The notes under the pieces were generated by a model. That model made no database searches. It saw nothing but the letters and a program-made list of their open reading frames with translations, and was not told where the DNA came from. Source: Christensenella sp. UBA7703 (GTDB lineage Bacteria > Bacillota > Clostridia > Christensenellales > CAG-138). Taken from it: a stretch of DNA of 45,993 bases. A program made the position numbers and the translations under genes. Numbering within the stretch: the stretch's first letter is position 1; the number at the start of each line of letters is the position of its first letter. The DNA is taken from assembly GCA_002482505.1 (NCBI GenBank), contig DLGD01000004.1:1-45993 (forward strand), in the 5' to 3' direction. This document shows positions 24,006-32,146 of this stretch, in pieces.

Positions 24006-26072
24006 ATGGAAAACCTCATTCTGTACGGGTCTATACTCGTCGCCCTTCTGGCGTTTGCGTTCGCCGTTTGGCTCTACCTCTGGGTCAAGCGTCAACCCTG
24101 CGAGAACCAGAAGATCCTCAAGGCAACCGGTCTTATCCGCGCCGGCGCGCGCACCTTCCTGCGTAAGGAATATGGCGTTCTGGCAAGATTTGCCGGCGTT
24201 GCCGCCGTGCTCATCTTTGTGTTCCTTCCCAAGCCCATCTGGCAGGGTGAAATCATCCACAATGTGTGGATGGTCATCGCCTACATCTTCGGTACCCTCT
24301 TCTCCGCAATCGCGGGCAAGATCGGTCTGGAAGTTGCCACCATCGCCAACGGCCGCAGCGCAGAAGCCGCCAAGAAGGGCATCGCGCCCTCGTTCATGGC
24401 GGGATTCCGTGGCGGCGCCGTCATGGGTATGGCGGTTGTCGGCGCGAGCCTTCTGGGCGTAACGCTTGTCTACCTGATCACGCGTGATGCGACCACGGTC
24501 CTCGGCTTCAGCTTCGGCGCAAGCTCGCTGGCCCTGTTTGCAAAAGCGGGCGGCGGTATCTTCACGAAGACTGCCGACATCAGCGCGGACCTCGTTGGTA
24601 AAGTCGAACTCGGCATCCCCGAAGACGATCCCCGTAACCCCGCCGTCATCGCGGACAACGTTGGCGACAACGTTGGCGACGTCGCCGGCATGGGCGCGGA
24701 CCTCTTCGATTCCAACGTTGCTTCCATGGCAGCAGCCCTCGTTATGGGTAGCGCGCTCGGCGGCAACAACGTAGACATGGTGTTTGTGTTTGCGGCGCTG
24801 GGTCTGCTGGCCTCCATCCTCGGCGTTATGACCGCGCGCATCGGCAAGAACGGCAACCCGACCAAGGCGCTGAACTCCAGCACCTACGTCACCACCGCCA
24901 TCTATGCCGTGCTCACCGCCGGCGCAACCTACCTGCTCAACTACTCCTGGAGAATCTGGGGCGCTTGCATCGTCGGCCTTGCGGTTGGCGTGATCATCGG
25001 CCTCACCACGGACTACTTCACGGATGACTCCAAGAAGCCCGTCCACTTCGTGGCGCATGCCAGCAAATCCGGCCCGGCGTTCACGATTCTCTCCGGTATC
25101 TCTTATGGTCTGCTCTCCGTCTTCCCGGCCATGATCGGCATCGGCGTTGCGGCAGTCACCGCATACAAACTCTGCGAACCGCTTGGCGGCGTGGAATATG
25201 CCCTCTTCGGCATCTCCATGGCAGCCGTCGGCATGCTCTCCATCGTCGGCATGATCGTCAGCAACGACGCGTACGGTCCCATCGTGGACAACGCGCGTGG
25301 CCTTGCTGAAATGGGCGATCTTGGCGAAGAAGTCCTCGCCATCACCGACGAACTCGACTCCGCAGGCAACACCGTCAAGGCCGTTACCAAGGGCTTTGCA
25401 ATCGCAGCCGCGGGTCTTACCGTTATCGCACTGCTCGGTGCGTTCATGAGCGAAGTCAACACCGCTGCTGCCGAACTCGGCGTTACCGGCATCCAGAACT
25501 TTGACATCATGAACCCGATGGTCTTCTTCGGCCTGCTCGTTGGCGCGGCGGTTCCCGCCGTGTTCTCTGCGATGCTCATGCTCGGCGTTGATCGCAACGC
25601 GCAGCGCATGGTTGGAGAAATCCACCGTCAGTTCAAGGAAATCGTCGGCCTCAAGGAAGGCAAAGAAGGCGTTGAGCCGGAATATGACAAGTGCATTGAG
25701 ATCGCCACCGACGGCGCGCTCAAAGAACTCGTCCCCGCCGGCCTCATGGCGATCGTTGCGACCTTCGTCGTCGGCTTCATCGGCGGCGTTCAGGCCATCG
25801 GCGGCTTCCTCTGCGGCAACATCGTCTCCGGTCTGCTGTTCGCTCTGTTCATGAGCAACTCCGGCGGTCTCTGGGACAATGGCAAGAAGTATGTTGAGAG
25901 CGGCCACGAAGGCGGCAAGGGCAGCGACGCGCATAAAGCGGCAGTCGTTGGCGACACCGTCGGCGATCCGTTCAAAGACACGGCAGGCCCGTCCATCAAC
26001 ACGCAGATCACGGTTGTGTCCCTCGTGGCATCGCTGATGAGCACGCTGTTCCTGACCCTGCACCTGTTCTAA
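24006..26072 (+). CDS. hppA: Membrane-bound proton-pumping pyrophosphatase, K+-independent type
   Basis: A 688-residue protein with about 16 membrane helices, full length for the family. It couples pyrophosphate hydrolysis to ion export. The catalytic acidic block NVGDNVGDVAGMGADLFDS is at 218-236; GGGIFTKTADISADLVGKVE precedes it, and the C-terminal GDTVGDPFKDTAGPS is present. At the position that decides K+ need the sequence is G454-N-T-V-K458-A, with Lys as in K+-independent enzymes (K+-dependent ones have Ala). By the known correlation, that predicts H+ rather than Na+ transport. AGGGAG is 9 bases before the ATG. It lies downstream of a Na+ pump subunit on the same strand, so two primary pumps may be expressed together. 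Confidence 0.95.
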   Translation: MENLILYGSILVALLAFAFAVWLYLWVKRQPCENQKILKATGLIRAGARTFLRKEYGVLARFAGVAAVLIFVFLPKPIWQGEIIHNVWMVIAYIFGTLFSAIAGKIGLEVATIANGRSAEAAKKGIAPSFMAGFRGGAVMGMAVVGASLLGVTLVYLITRDATTVLGFSFGASSLALFAKAGGGIFTKTADISADLVGKVELGIPEDDPRNPAVIADNVGDNVGDVAGMGADLFDSNVASMAAALVMGSALGGNNVDMVFVFAALGLLASILGVMTARIGKNGNPTKALNSSTYVTTAIYAVLTAGATYLLNYSWRIWGACIVGLAVGVIIGLTTDYFTDDSKKPVHFVAHASKSGPAFTILSGISYGLLSVFPAMIGIGVAAVTAYKLCEPLGGVEYALFGISMAAVGMLSIVGMIVSNDAYGPIVDNARGLAEMGDLGEEVLAITDELDSAGNTVKAVTKGFAIAAAGLTVIALLGAFMSEVNTAAAELGVTGIQNFDIMNPMVFFGLLVGAAVPAVFSAMLMLGVDRNAQRMVGEIHRQFKEIVGLKEGKEGVEPEYDKCIEIATDGALKELVPAGLMAIVATFVVGFIGGVQAIGGFLCGNIVSGLLFALFMSNSGGLWDNGKKYVESGHEGGKGSDAHKAAVVGDTVGDPFKDTAGPSINTQITVVSLVASLMSTLFLTLHLF

Positions 26073-26105
26073 GAACAACTTCGACCCTGACTCTAGCGTA
26101 GCGTA

Positions 26106-26136
26106 AGAGGCAGCCCTGGCGGGTTGCCTCTTTTTT
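26106..26136 (+). terminator. Terminator of hppA
   Basis: A 10-bp stem AGAGGCAGCC / GGTTGCCTCT (one G-T pair) followed by six Ts, about 33 bases past the stop. Confidence 0.9.
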
Positions 26137-26185
26137 GCGCAGACGCCTGTTTTGCGCGCGCAACGAAACGATTCCCAAAATCGAC

Positions 26186-26213
26186 AGGACGCTCTTCACA
26201 GAGCGTCCTTTTC
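26186..26213 (+). terminator. Second terminator hairpin after hppA
   Basis: A perfect 10-bp stem AGGACGCTCT / AGAGCGTCCT with a 4-base loop and TTTT. It may back up the first terminator. Confidence 0.75.
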
Positions 26214-26482
26214 GGGTCCATACGGCGGGGTCTTTTCATTTCTTGGGCGCGGAGTGCTTTTGAATCACACTCCAGAAATCTGTCACGAAAAAAGATAAAT
26301 GATGTCTGCGCTGGGGGAGTTTGCCGTATGTTTCCCAACGATGTATATACTACCAGAGAATCGTGAACAAGGAATCAACGGCATGTTACGATTTTGAAAC
26401 GGATTGTGACGGACTGTTTTCATAGCAGGAACCATTCTGAATCGTCAAAATTCCGTTTCCGTTTTGACCGATTTACAACAGA

Positions 26483-26518
26483 AAACGGCGCTGCTTGATT
26501 CAAAAAACAGCGCCGTTT
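26483..26518 (-). terminator. Terminator of the lipoprotein gene
   Basis: A perfect 11-bp stem AAACGGCGCTG / CAGCGCCGTTT, 18 bases past the minus-strand stop, followed on that strand by a short TTTTC. Confidence 0.8.
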
Positions 26519-26536
26519 GTGTATAGAATCGATTGT

Positions 26537-27355
26537 TTATCCTTCGTTTTCCGAAGGAACATACGCAAAGTTAACCGATTTGCCTTCCGCCGTCATGCCG
26601 GTAATCGTATTGCCGGTGATGGCATACCATTCCTTGGCGGCCTTCGGGAAGTCCGCAGCCTCGCTGCCTGTCAGCGCGGCGGGACGATCTACCCCAGTGA
26701 GTACGCCAAACACGCCGTCGGTGCCGGAGATTGAAACCTGATACAGCGTCGCTGTACCGTCCTCCGCGATGAAATAGAACTGTCCGACATAGCCAAACGC
26801 GGTGCGGTAGGTCTCCGCAAACACGTCCTCCTTGCCGTTGGTTGAGCCGACGGCGACAAGCGATTTGCCTTTGTCATACGTGCCCGTGAGTGAGGATTCC
26901 TTGTCTTCGGAATTTTTGTAGGCGACGGTATACTGGTTGCCCTGTTCGTTGTACGTTACGTCCTTTGCGCCCATCATCGCCAGCGCGGTGGCAACAGAGC
27001 TTTCGCCCAGGCCAAAATACAGCGCGGGCAGCAGATACAGGTCACTCATCGAAATGCCGAGGAAGGAGAAGGCGGACATCATCGTGTCCGGGTTGTTGCC
27101 GATTCCGTCCATCAGGCGGGTTAGCACATCTGACTTTGCCTCCATATACGCGCTATAGAAGGCGGATGCGGTGCCTCCGTCGGGCGCGCTCTGCTGCGCC
27201 TCTTCTGCGGCTCCTGCCTCGGCCTCTTCGCTTTTCTCTGCGCTTTCAACCGCTTGTTCGGCGACGCCCTGTGCGGCATCCTTCGCCTTTGCGCAGCCGG
27301 TAAACACGAAGGCAACCATCATGAGGGAAAGGGCAAGCGATAGAAGTTTTCTCAT
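26537..27355 (-). CDS. Uncharacterised lipoprotein
   Basis: A 272-residue lipoprotein with lipobox FTGC (Cys21). Residues 22-60 are Ala/Glu-rich and probably a flexible linker. The rest (about 62-272) looks like a small-ligand or binding domain of beta type, with a hydrophobic helix near 85-120 and segments YTVAYKNSEDKESSLTGTYDKGKS and FYFIAEDGTATLYQVSI. I do not recognise the family. GGAGGAAC lies 9 bases upstream of the ATG, and a TATAAT on the minus strand at 27377-27382 is a likely -10. It is a single-gene unit. Confidence 0.8.
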   Translation of the reverse strand: MRKLLSLALSLMMVAFVFTGCAKAKDAAQGVAEQAVESAEKSEEAEAGAAEEAQQSAPDGGTASAFYSAYMEAKSDVLTRLMDGIGNNPDTMMSAFSFLGISMSDLYLLPALYFGLGESSVATALAMMGAKDVTYNEQGNQYTVAYKNSEDKESSLTGTYDKGKSLVAVGSTNGKEDVFAETYRTAFGYVGQFYFIAEDGTATLYQVSISGTDGVFGVLTGVDRPAALTGSEAADFPKAAKEWYAITGNTITGMTAEGKSVNFAYVPSENEG

Positions 27356-27608
27356 CTAGATGTTCCTCCAACTTTCATTATAATTTGATAGCAGTGTTCG
27401 CTTGGAAGCTTATTGCAACAGCAAAACGGCAGTCAAACGAGAACTGCTGTCATCAATAAATTGTATCACGCGTACACATAAATGAATAGTAGATGGAACA
27501 CTTGATTGTGATATCGTTACAAAGCTGCAAACAGAAAAACAAGAGAATCAGAGAAGGTTGCCTTCAAACTGGCTTTTCGCAGGGTACAGACGGGTATGGT
27601 TGGCTCCC

Positions 27609-28283
27609 TTATGCCTGCGGCAGATTGTCCTGTATAACAACCCCGGCGAGAAGCTGGCCAAGCATCGCCGCCTGCTCGAGATTCACCTTTGCGCCGCGCA
27701 GTTCTCCGCCGCTGATAGAGATCCCCGAAAGTTCGCAATCGGAGAGATCCATGCCGGAAAACAGGGTTTGAAACAGTTCCGCGCGCGTGAGCAGACAGCG
27801 CGAAAACGCGGTTGTTGAGAGCGCACAGCTGGCAAACGATCCGCTGGTGAAGTCGCAGCTTGAGAATCGCACATGCCGAAGTTTGCTTGTGGAAAAATTT
27901 GCATAACACGCGATGCAACGTTCGAACACCGCATCGAGCAGGAAGGATTCCGCGAGCGAAATGCCCAGCAATTTACAGTCGGAAAGTTTCGTCCGCTGGA
28001 ACGTGCCCTTTTGCATCTGCACATTAGAGACGTCGCATTGTTCCAGCGCGCAATCGATGAACGCCGCGCGGGGCAGCGAGCAGCCTGAGAGGCGGCAGCC
28101 GACAAAGCGGCAGGAACGAAACGTCAGCCCCGGGTATTCCCCGCCTTCGAGCGCGAGGTTTTCAAAGAGAACGTCTTCGATGTCCTCCTCTTCTTCACAC
28201 GCGTGAAAAAACAACGCCTCAATATCATCGCATGGCGTCAAGTGGTTCCAGATGGTACTTTGCTTTTGTGAATCCTGTTTCAT
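27609..28283 (-). CDS. Pentapeptide-repeat protein
   Basis: A 224-residue protein built of pentapeptide repeats, which fold as a right-handed four-sided beta helix. Repeats of the type A/C-x-L/F-x-x run from about residue 40 to 200 (for example LRHVRFSSCDFTSGSFASCALSTT has several, with Phe or Leu at the centre), and many repeat starts use Cys. The C-terminal LRGAKVNLEQAAMLGQLLAGVVI cap and the length resemble the Qnr/MfpA/YjbI-like group, some of which protect DNA gyrase by mimicking DNA. That function cannot be claimed here. No ribosome site precedes the ATG, and the promoter -10 lies 7 bases upstream, so the message may be leaderless. Confidence 0.85.
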   Translation of the reverse strand: MKQDSQKQSTIWNHLTPCDDIEALFFHACEEEEDIEDVLFENLALEGGEYPGLTFRSCRFVGCRLSGCSLPRAAFIDCALEQCDVSNVQMQKGTFQRTKLSDCKLLGISLAESFLLDAVFERCIACYANFSTSKLRHVRFSSCDFTSGSFASCALSTTAFSRCLLTRAELFQTLFSGMDLSDCELSGISISGGELRGAKVNLEQAAMLGQLLAGVVIQDNLPQA

Positions 28284-28290
28284 AAGACGG

Positions 28291-28320
28291 AGTGTAGCAC
28301 AGGATTGCGTAAACGTACAA
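28291..28320 (-). promoter_or_regulatory. Promoter touching the pentapeptide-protein start codon
   Basis: On the minus strand TTGTAC (28315-28320), 18 bases, TACACT (28291-28296), then 7 bases to the ATG. Transcription would start at the initiation codon. Confidence 0.55.
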
Positions 28321-28453
28321 TAAAAAAAGAAGAGCTGCGAACAGTTGCAACTCTTTTTCTGACGTTACTATAGCACATTTCGGGCTTTTTTTCAAGACTT
28401 GCACCGCGGGGCGATTCGGCATACACTCTGTGCGGACAGGGGGGAATAAGCGA

Positions 28454-28930
28454 ATGAAACAGGAGATGGAGCAGTCGATCGCGCTGCGCATGCAGCAACA
28501 ATTTCTGGAGGAGTTGCGCGGGGCGAACGAGATCTCCGCACGCTTTGGTTTGCAATTGAGCGAACAGGGAATGCAGGAACTCGCGAAGGCACGAACGCAG
28601 GCACTTGTCGACCATGGACGGGTTGAACTCGGCGCAAGTGCGGTTCGCGCCATCGCAGAAGGATTTTGCGATTCACCATTCCTCTTACAGGAGGACTATG
28701 AGGCGGTTTTACCGGAGCTTGTGGACGCGTTCTACTATTTCAAAAACGCCTGTGGAGAGCAGCTCACGGACGACGAGCTGATTTTGGCGATGCGGGAACG
28801 GTATGACGTGTTTGATGGTTCGGTGGAGGCGGTGGTTGGCACCTCGCTAGAGGCGCTCTGCCGCGCGCGAAGGCTCGGGCAGGACTATGACGAGGAGTGG
28901 GAGGAAGACGACGCGTATGGTGACGAATGA
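28454..28930 (+). CDS. Uncharacterised protein, probably DUF6323
   Basis: A 158-residue, mostly helical, acidic cytoplasmic protein. No catalytic motif is visible; the segment QLTDDELILAMRERYDVFDGSVEAVVGTSLEAL is what I associate with the DUF6323 family of Bacillota. It ends in a very acidic tail (DYDEEWEEDDAYGDE). The start at 28454 has GGGGGG about 9 bases upstream; an in-frame ATG at 28430 has no site. Its 3' end overlaps the next gene by 14 bases, so the two are co-translated. The family name is from memory and needs a profile search. Confidence 0.65.
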   Translation: MKQEMEQSIALRMQQQFLEELRGANEISARFGLQLSEQGMQELAKARTQALVDHGRVELGASAVRAIAEGFCDSPFLLQEDYEAVLPELVDAFYYFKNACGEQLTDDELILAMRERYDVFDGSVEAVVGTSLEALCRARRLGQDYDEEWEEDDAYGDE

Positions 28931-29804
28931 GGCGTTGCTGCCGATTCTACCGGAGACGGCAGCAACTTTGGAGCAGCCGGAGGCAATCTATGCGCTTCTG
29001 GAGGAGCGCATCCGCCGTTACACGATGGGGGATAGCTCCTCTGTCCCGGCGGATACCGCACGCCGTCTGCTGGAAGGGATTCTCTACTGCCTCGATCTCA
29101 ACCGCCGCTTCCCCGCGGAGGATGTGCCGTCGACAGCGCCGCCCAGAATCCGCTGGAAGGCGGGGGTAAGCGCCGCAAAGCGCATAGCGCGGCGCGCAAA
29201 GCTCCTCTTCCTTCAGGCGCAGCGCACACCGCCGCCGCTCGTGAACACCGCCTATTGCGACACGATGGAGGCGCTGCCTGCGTTCTTTGCGGCGTATGAT
29301 GCAGACTTCTTTGCGCAGGAGATTCCCTGCTCGTTCGACTATCCGCTGTGCCAGCCGGTTCCGGAATCCCTATCCGGGGCAGAATATATGCAGGATTTTT
29401 TGCGGCGCCTGCTTGCGGAAAACACGCTGCTGCGCGCGTTGCCGCACGAAGCGCTGCTTTCGCTGTACGAACGTTACTATTTGGATTATGCCGATCTATT
29501 GGTAAATCTCTATCTGCCCGCGGCGGAGATGGCGTCGCTCTGCGCGCTTGCGGGTGAGCCGGTCTTTGCCCTCTCTCTGCCGCAGGAAAAATTGGTGTCT
29601 GTCAACCGCCTGCTCGTGATATTGGACGAACACGAGGCACTGCAGAGAATGAACGACGCCGCAGAGCGCGCACTGTGCGCGCTCTCCCTGCGCGGAGATT
29701 TTCTTGTTCGCTATACGATGCAGACGGCAGAAGAGTTGCTTGTCCGCCTTCGCGCAGCGAACAGCATGATAGGATTAGAGAAAGAAGGCTTCTCACCCAT
29801 GTGA
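28917..29804 (+). CDS. Uncharacterised protein, probably DUF6179
   Basis: A 295-residue soluble, helix-rich protein. Segments FFAQEIPCSFDYPL and SLYERYYLDYADLLVNLYLP are the ones I link to the DUF6179 family, which often sits beside DUF6323. No active-site motif or membrane segment is visible. It begins inside the previous gene, with GGAGGAAG as ribosome site, so the products may interact. Start: ATG at 28917; the frame is open upstream inside the first gene. Function unknown. Confidence 0.65.
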   Translation: MVTNEALLPILPETAATLEQPEAIYALLEERIRRYTMGDSSSVPADTARRLLEGILYCLDLNRRFPAEDVPSTAPPRIRWKAGVSAAKRIARRAKLLFLQAQRTPPPLVNTAYCDTMEALPAFFAAYDADFFAQEIPCSFDYPLCQPVPESLSGAEYMQDFLRRLLAENTLLRALPHEALLSLYERYYLDYADLLVNLYLPAAEMASLCALAGEPVFALSLPQEKLVSVNRLLVILDEHEALQRMNDAAERALCALSLRGDFLVRYTMQTAEELLVRLRAANSMIGLEKEGFSPM

Positions 29805-29902
29805 TACGCAATTCCACCGTTGATTGAGGAAATTAGGTTTATTAGCTGCGTACTATTACGTCAGTCCTGGGATCAATGCTAATGCGCGTAACATGCGTGT
29901 AA

Positions 29903-29933
29903 AACCGTATTGCGTGAAAGGCAAAATACGGTT
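29903..29933 (+). promoter_or_regulatory. Inverted repeat upstream of the diiron-sensor gene
   Basis: AACCGTATT (29903-29911) and AATACGGTT (29925-29933) form a perfect 9-bp inverted repeat with 13 bases between, about 76 bases before the next start codon. It could be a regulator site or a leader hairpin. No T-tract follows. Confidence 0.45.
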
Positions 29934-30009
29934 AAACTAGAAATAAGGTGTTAACCCCTTTGAATGCGGCTCAGTGCGCGCAAACGGGAAGGAATGGAGG
30001 AGATGCCGT

Positions 30010-30831
30010 ATGGACGCCACAGAAAATCTTGACCTGAACCCGATTGAGATCGCGGAGGGAATCGATTGGCTCGGCTATACCAACAATAATGTAGGCCTGC
30101 ATTGCAACCCATATCTGATTCATGAAGGGGACGAGGCAGTGCTCATCGACGGCGGCAGTCGGGACGATTTTAGCTATGTCATGCTCAAAATCTTGCGCAC
30201 GGGGCTCAAGCCCGCGCAGATCAAGCGTCTGATCTATCATCACTATGATCCGGATCTTTGCGGCAGCCTGCCGCAACTGGAGTCGATCATCAACACGGAA
30301 GAGCTTCGCATCATCTCGCATATGGAGAACAACGTCTTTATTCACTATTATTCTAAGAAGACGCCAAAGGTGGACTACCGTGTGATCGGCAGCGAATATG
30401 TCTTCCCAAGCGGGCGGAAGCTTCGGTTTTACGGCACGCCGTTTTGTCATTCTCCGGGTAGTTTTATGACCTATGACACCAAGACGAAGACGTTGTTTTC
30501 CAGCGATCTGTTCGGCAGCTATGACGCAAACTGGCAGCTCTATCTGGAGCTTATCAAGGGTTGCGAGGGGTGCCATTCCCAACGCATCTGCCCGCAGACC
30601 GGCAAGAAATGCCCGCTATATGGCATCGACCAGTTTCACAAACGCATTATGACCTCAAAAACGGCGCTCTCCCACGCGCTGGATGTGATTGAGAGCTTGG
30701 ATATTGAGCGAATTGCCCCGCAGCACGGCAGCATCATCAAAAGCAACGTTGACGCGCAGATTGTCATTCGCCATCTGAGAAGCATGGAGCATGTCGGAAT
30801 CGATTATCTGATTGCGGAGAACAAGTTATGA
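30010..30831 (+). CDS. Flavodiiron-like metallo-beta-lactamase-fold protein (oxygen-sensor type)
   Basis: A 273-residue metallo-beta-lactamase-fold protein without the flavodoxin domain of full flavodiiron enzymes. The likely metal ligands are H78-x-D80-x-D82, H147, D166 and H239, matching the spacing of the diiron site of rubredoxin:oxygen oxidoreductase (H, E, D, H, D, H) but with Asp in place of Glu and Leu in place of the fourth His of the HxHxDH motif. That pattern is typical of ODP-type oxygen-binding diiron sensor domains. A cysteine cluster C185-x2-C188-x5-C194-x6-C201 might hold a further metal or serve redox sensing. Its stop codon overlaps the start of the HD-GYP gene (ATGA), so it probably sets that protein's activity. 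Confidence 0.85.
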   Translation: MDATENLDLNPIEIAEGIDWLGYTNNNVGLHCNPYLIHEGDEAVLIDGGSRDDFSYVMLKILRTGLKPAQIKRLIYHHYDPDLCGSLPQLESIINTEELRIISHMENNVFIHYYSKKTPKVDYRVIGSEYVFPSGRKLRFYGTPFCHSPGSFMTYDTKTKTLFSSDLFGSYDANWQLYLELIKGCEGCHSQRICPQTGKKCPLYGIDQFHKRIMTSKTALSHALDVIESLDIERIAPQHGSIIKSNVDAQIVIRHLRSMEHVGIDYLIAENKL

Positions 30832-32090
30832 AGCGCTGGGATGCCGCAAAGGACGGCCAAATCTATCGCGATATTCAAACGCTGGATAATCCAACGCTTC
30901 CGCTTTACGCGCTGGAAAGCTATGCGATCATCGTGGACAACATGATTCAGGAAGAACTGTTTCGAAAGCTTGTTCTGAGTCACGCGGAGATTGCGGGGAA
31001 TCTGGAGGAGACAAACCAGCGCCTCGCGGAGAGCGAACAGCGCCTGAGCGAAGCGCAGCAGATTGCAAATATTGGTCGCTGGGACTATGACATGCTGACA
31101 AATACGTATATCTGGTCGGACTCATTCCGGCAGATTTTACAGATCAACCCGGAGGACACGCCGGGGTTGGAGCTGTTTCTGCAGCGCATTATGCCGGAAG
31201 ATCGCGATCATATAATGGAAAACATGCAACGCCTGACCAAAGAGCAAAATGACTGGACCGACCGTTATCGTGTTATCCTGCCGGACGGTGCCATACGGTG
31301 GGTGCATGTACGGCTTCACACGGATTATGATGAAAATGGCAACCCATATCACAGTTACGGCACACTGCAGGATGTGACCGCGATGAAGGAAGTCGAAGAC
31401 GAGCTGGAGCGATACGGAAAACATCTGGAGGAGATGGTTGCAGACAAAGTGCGGGAGATTTCTGAGTCCCAGATGGCAACCATCTTCGCTTTGGTGAAGC
31501 TTGCCGAATCGCGGGACGACGAGACCGGCGCGCATATCGAGCGAACAGCGAGTTTTTGCCGTCTGCTGGCGGAAAAAACACGCATGCTTTTGCAGTATCG
31601 CTCGGTGATTACCGACGAGTATGTCGCGACGATCTATCGCGCAAGCCCACTGCACGACATCGGCAAAGTCGGCATCTCCGACTTGATTCTATTAAAACCC
31701 GGCAAGCTCACGCCGGAAGAATTCACGATTATGAAAACACATGTCGAGATCGGCTATCAAACGTTGAAAAATATCGACAAGCGTTATCAAAACAACGCAT
31801 TCATCCAGATGGGGTTGGATATTACGCGCTATCATCATGAAAAATGGGATGGCAGCGGGTATTTGTTTGGGCTCAAAGGCGAGGCGATTCCGCTCTCCGC
31901 GCGAATCATGGCGCTGGCTGATGTCTATGACGCGCTGCGTTCCAAGCGGGTCTATAAACCCGCGTTTCCGCATGAGAAAGCGATGGAGATTATATTGGAG
32001 GGCCGCGAAAAGCACTTTGACCCTGTTCTGGTGGATCTGTTTGCCGCATCTCATCAGGAATTTGAGGAAATGTTTGAGCGACTAAATTGA
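30828..32090 (+). CDS. PAS/HD-GYP cyclic-di-nucleotide phosphodiesterase
   Basis: A 420-residue protein in three parts: an N-terminal helical region with a coiled coil (about 40-75), a PAS/PAC domain (about 78-190, RWDYDMLTNTYIWSD and QDVTAMKE), and a C-terminal HD-GYP domain (about 215-415). The HD motif is H276-D277 in PLHDIGKVGI. The second metal/GYP motif reads HHEKWDGSGYLFGLKGEAIP, where the usual GYP is GYL (344-346). HD-GYP proteins degrade cyclic di-GMP (and sometimes cyclic GMP-AMP); the altered Pro could change activity. It overlaps the ODP-like gene by four bases and has no membrane segment, so it is likely to respond to that sensor or to oxygen directly. Confidence 0.92.
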   Translation: MKRWDAAKDGQIYRDIQTLDNPTLPLYALESYAIIVDNMIQEELFRKLVLSHAEIAGNLEETNQRLAESEQRLSEAQQIANIGRWDYDMLTNTYIWSDSFRQILQINPEDTPGLELFLQRIMPEDRDHIMENMQRLTKEQNDWTDRYRVILPDGAIRWVHVRLHTDYDENGNPYHSYGTLQDVTAMKEVEDELERYGKHLEEMVADKVREISESQMATIFALVKLAESRDDETGAHIERTASFCRLLAEKTRMLLQYRSVITDEYVATIYRASPLHDIGKVGISDLILLKPGKLTPEEFTIMKTHVEIGYQTLKNIDKRYQNNAFIQMGLDITRYHHEKWDGSGYLFGLKGEAIPLSARIMALADVYDALRSKRVYKPAFPHEKAMEIILEGREKHFDPVLVDLFAASHQEFEEMFERLN

Positions 32091-32101
32091 TTTTCATTTA
32101 T

Positions 32102-32123
32102 GCGCCCCTCGGGCGCCTTTTTT
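32102..32123 (+). terminator. Terminator of the HD-GYP gene
   Basis: A perfect 6-bp GCGCCC / GGGCGC stem with a 3-base loop, then C and six Ts, 11 bases after the stop. Confidence 0.9.
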
Positions 32124-32146
32124 ATTGCACTTAAGACATAGAAATA

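Larger units (their letters stand above)
26073..26536. other. Intergenic region between hppA and the lipoprotein gene
   Basis: About 460 bases between convergent genes. It holds three hairpins: the hppA terminator, a second plus-strand hairpin at 26186-26213 and the lipoprotein terminator at 26483-26518. The stretch 26215-26480 is AT-rich with no gene or structure I can support. Confidence 0.6.

Noticed and set aside
23961..26078. A 705-codon open frame on the minus strand opposite the pyrophosphatase gene
   Set aside because: Its product is a His/Asp/Glu/Gly-rich low-complexity sequence typical of the antisense frame of a GC-rich gene; the plus-strand protein is a clear full-length family member.
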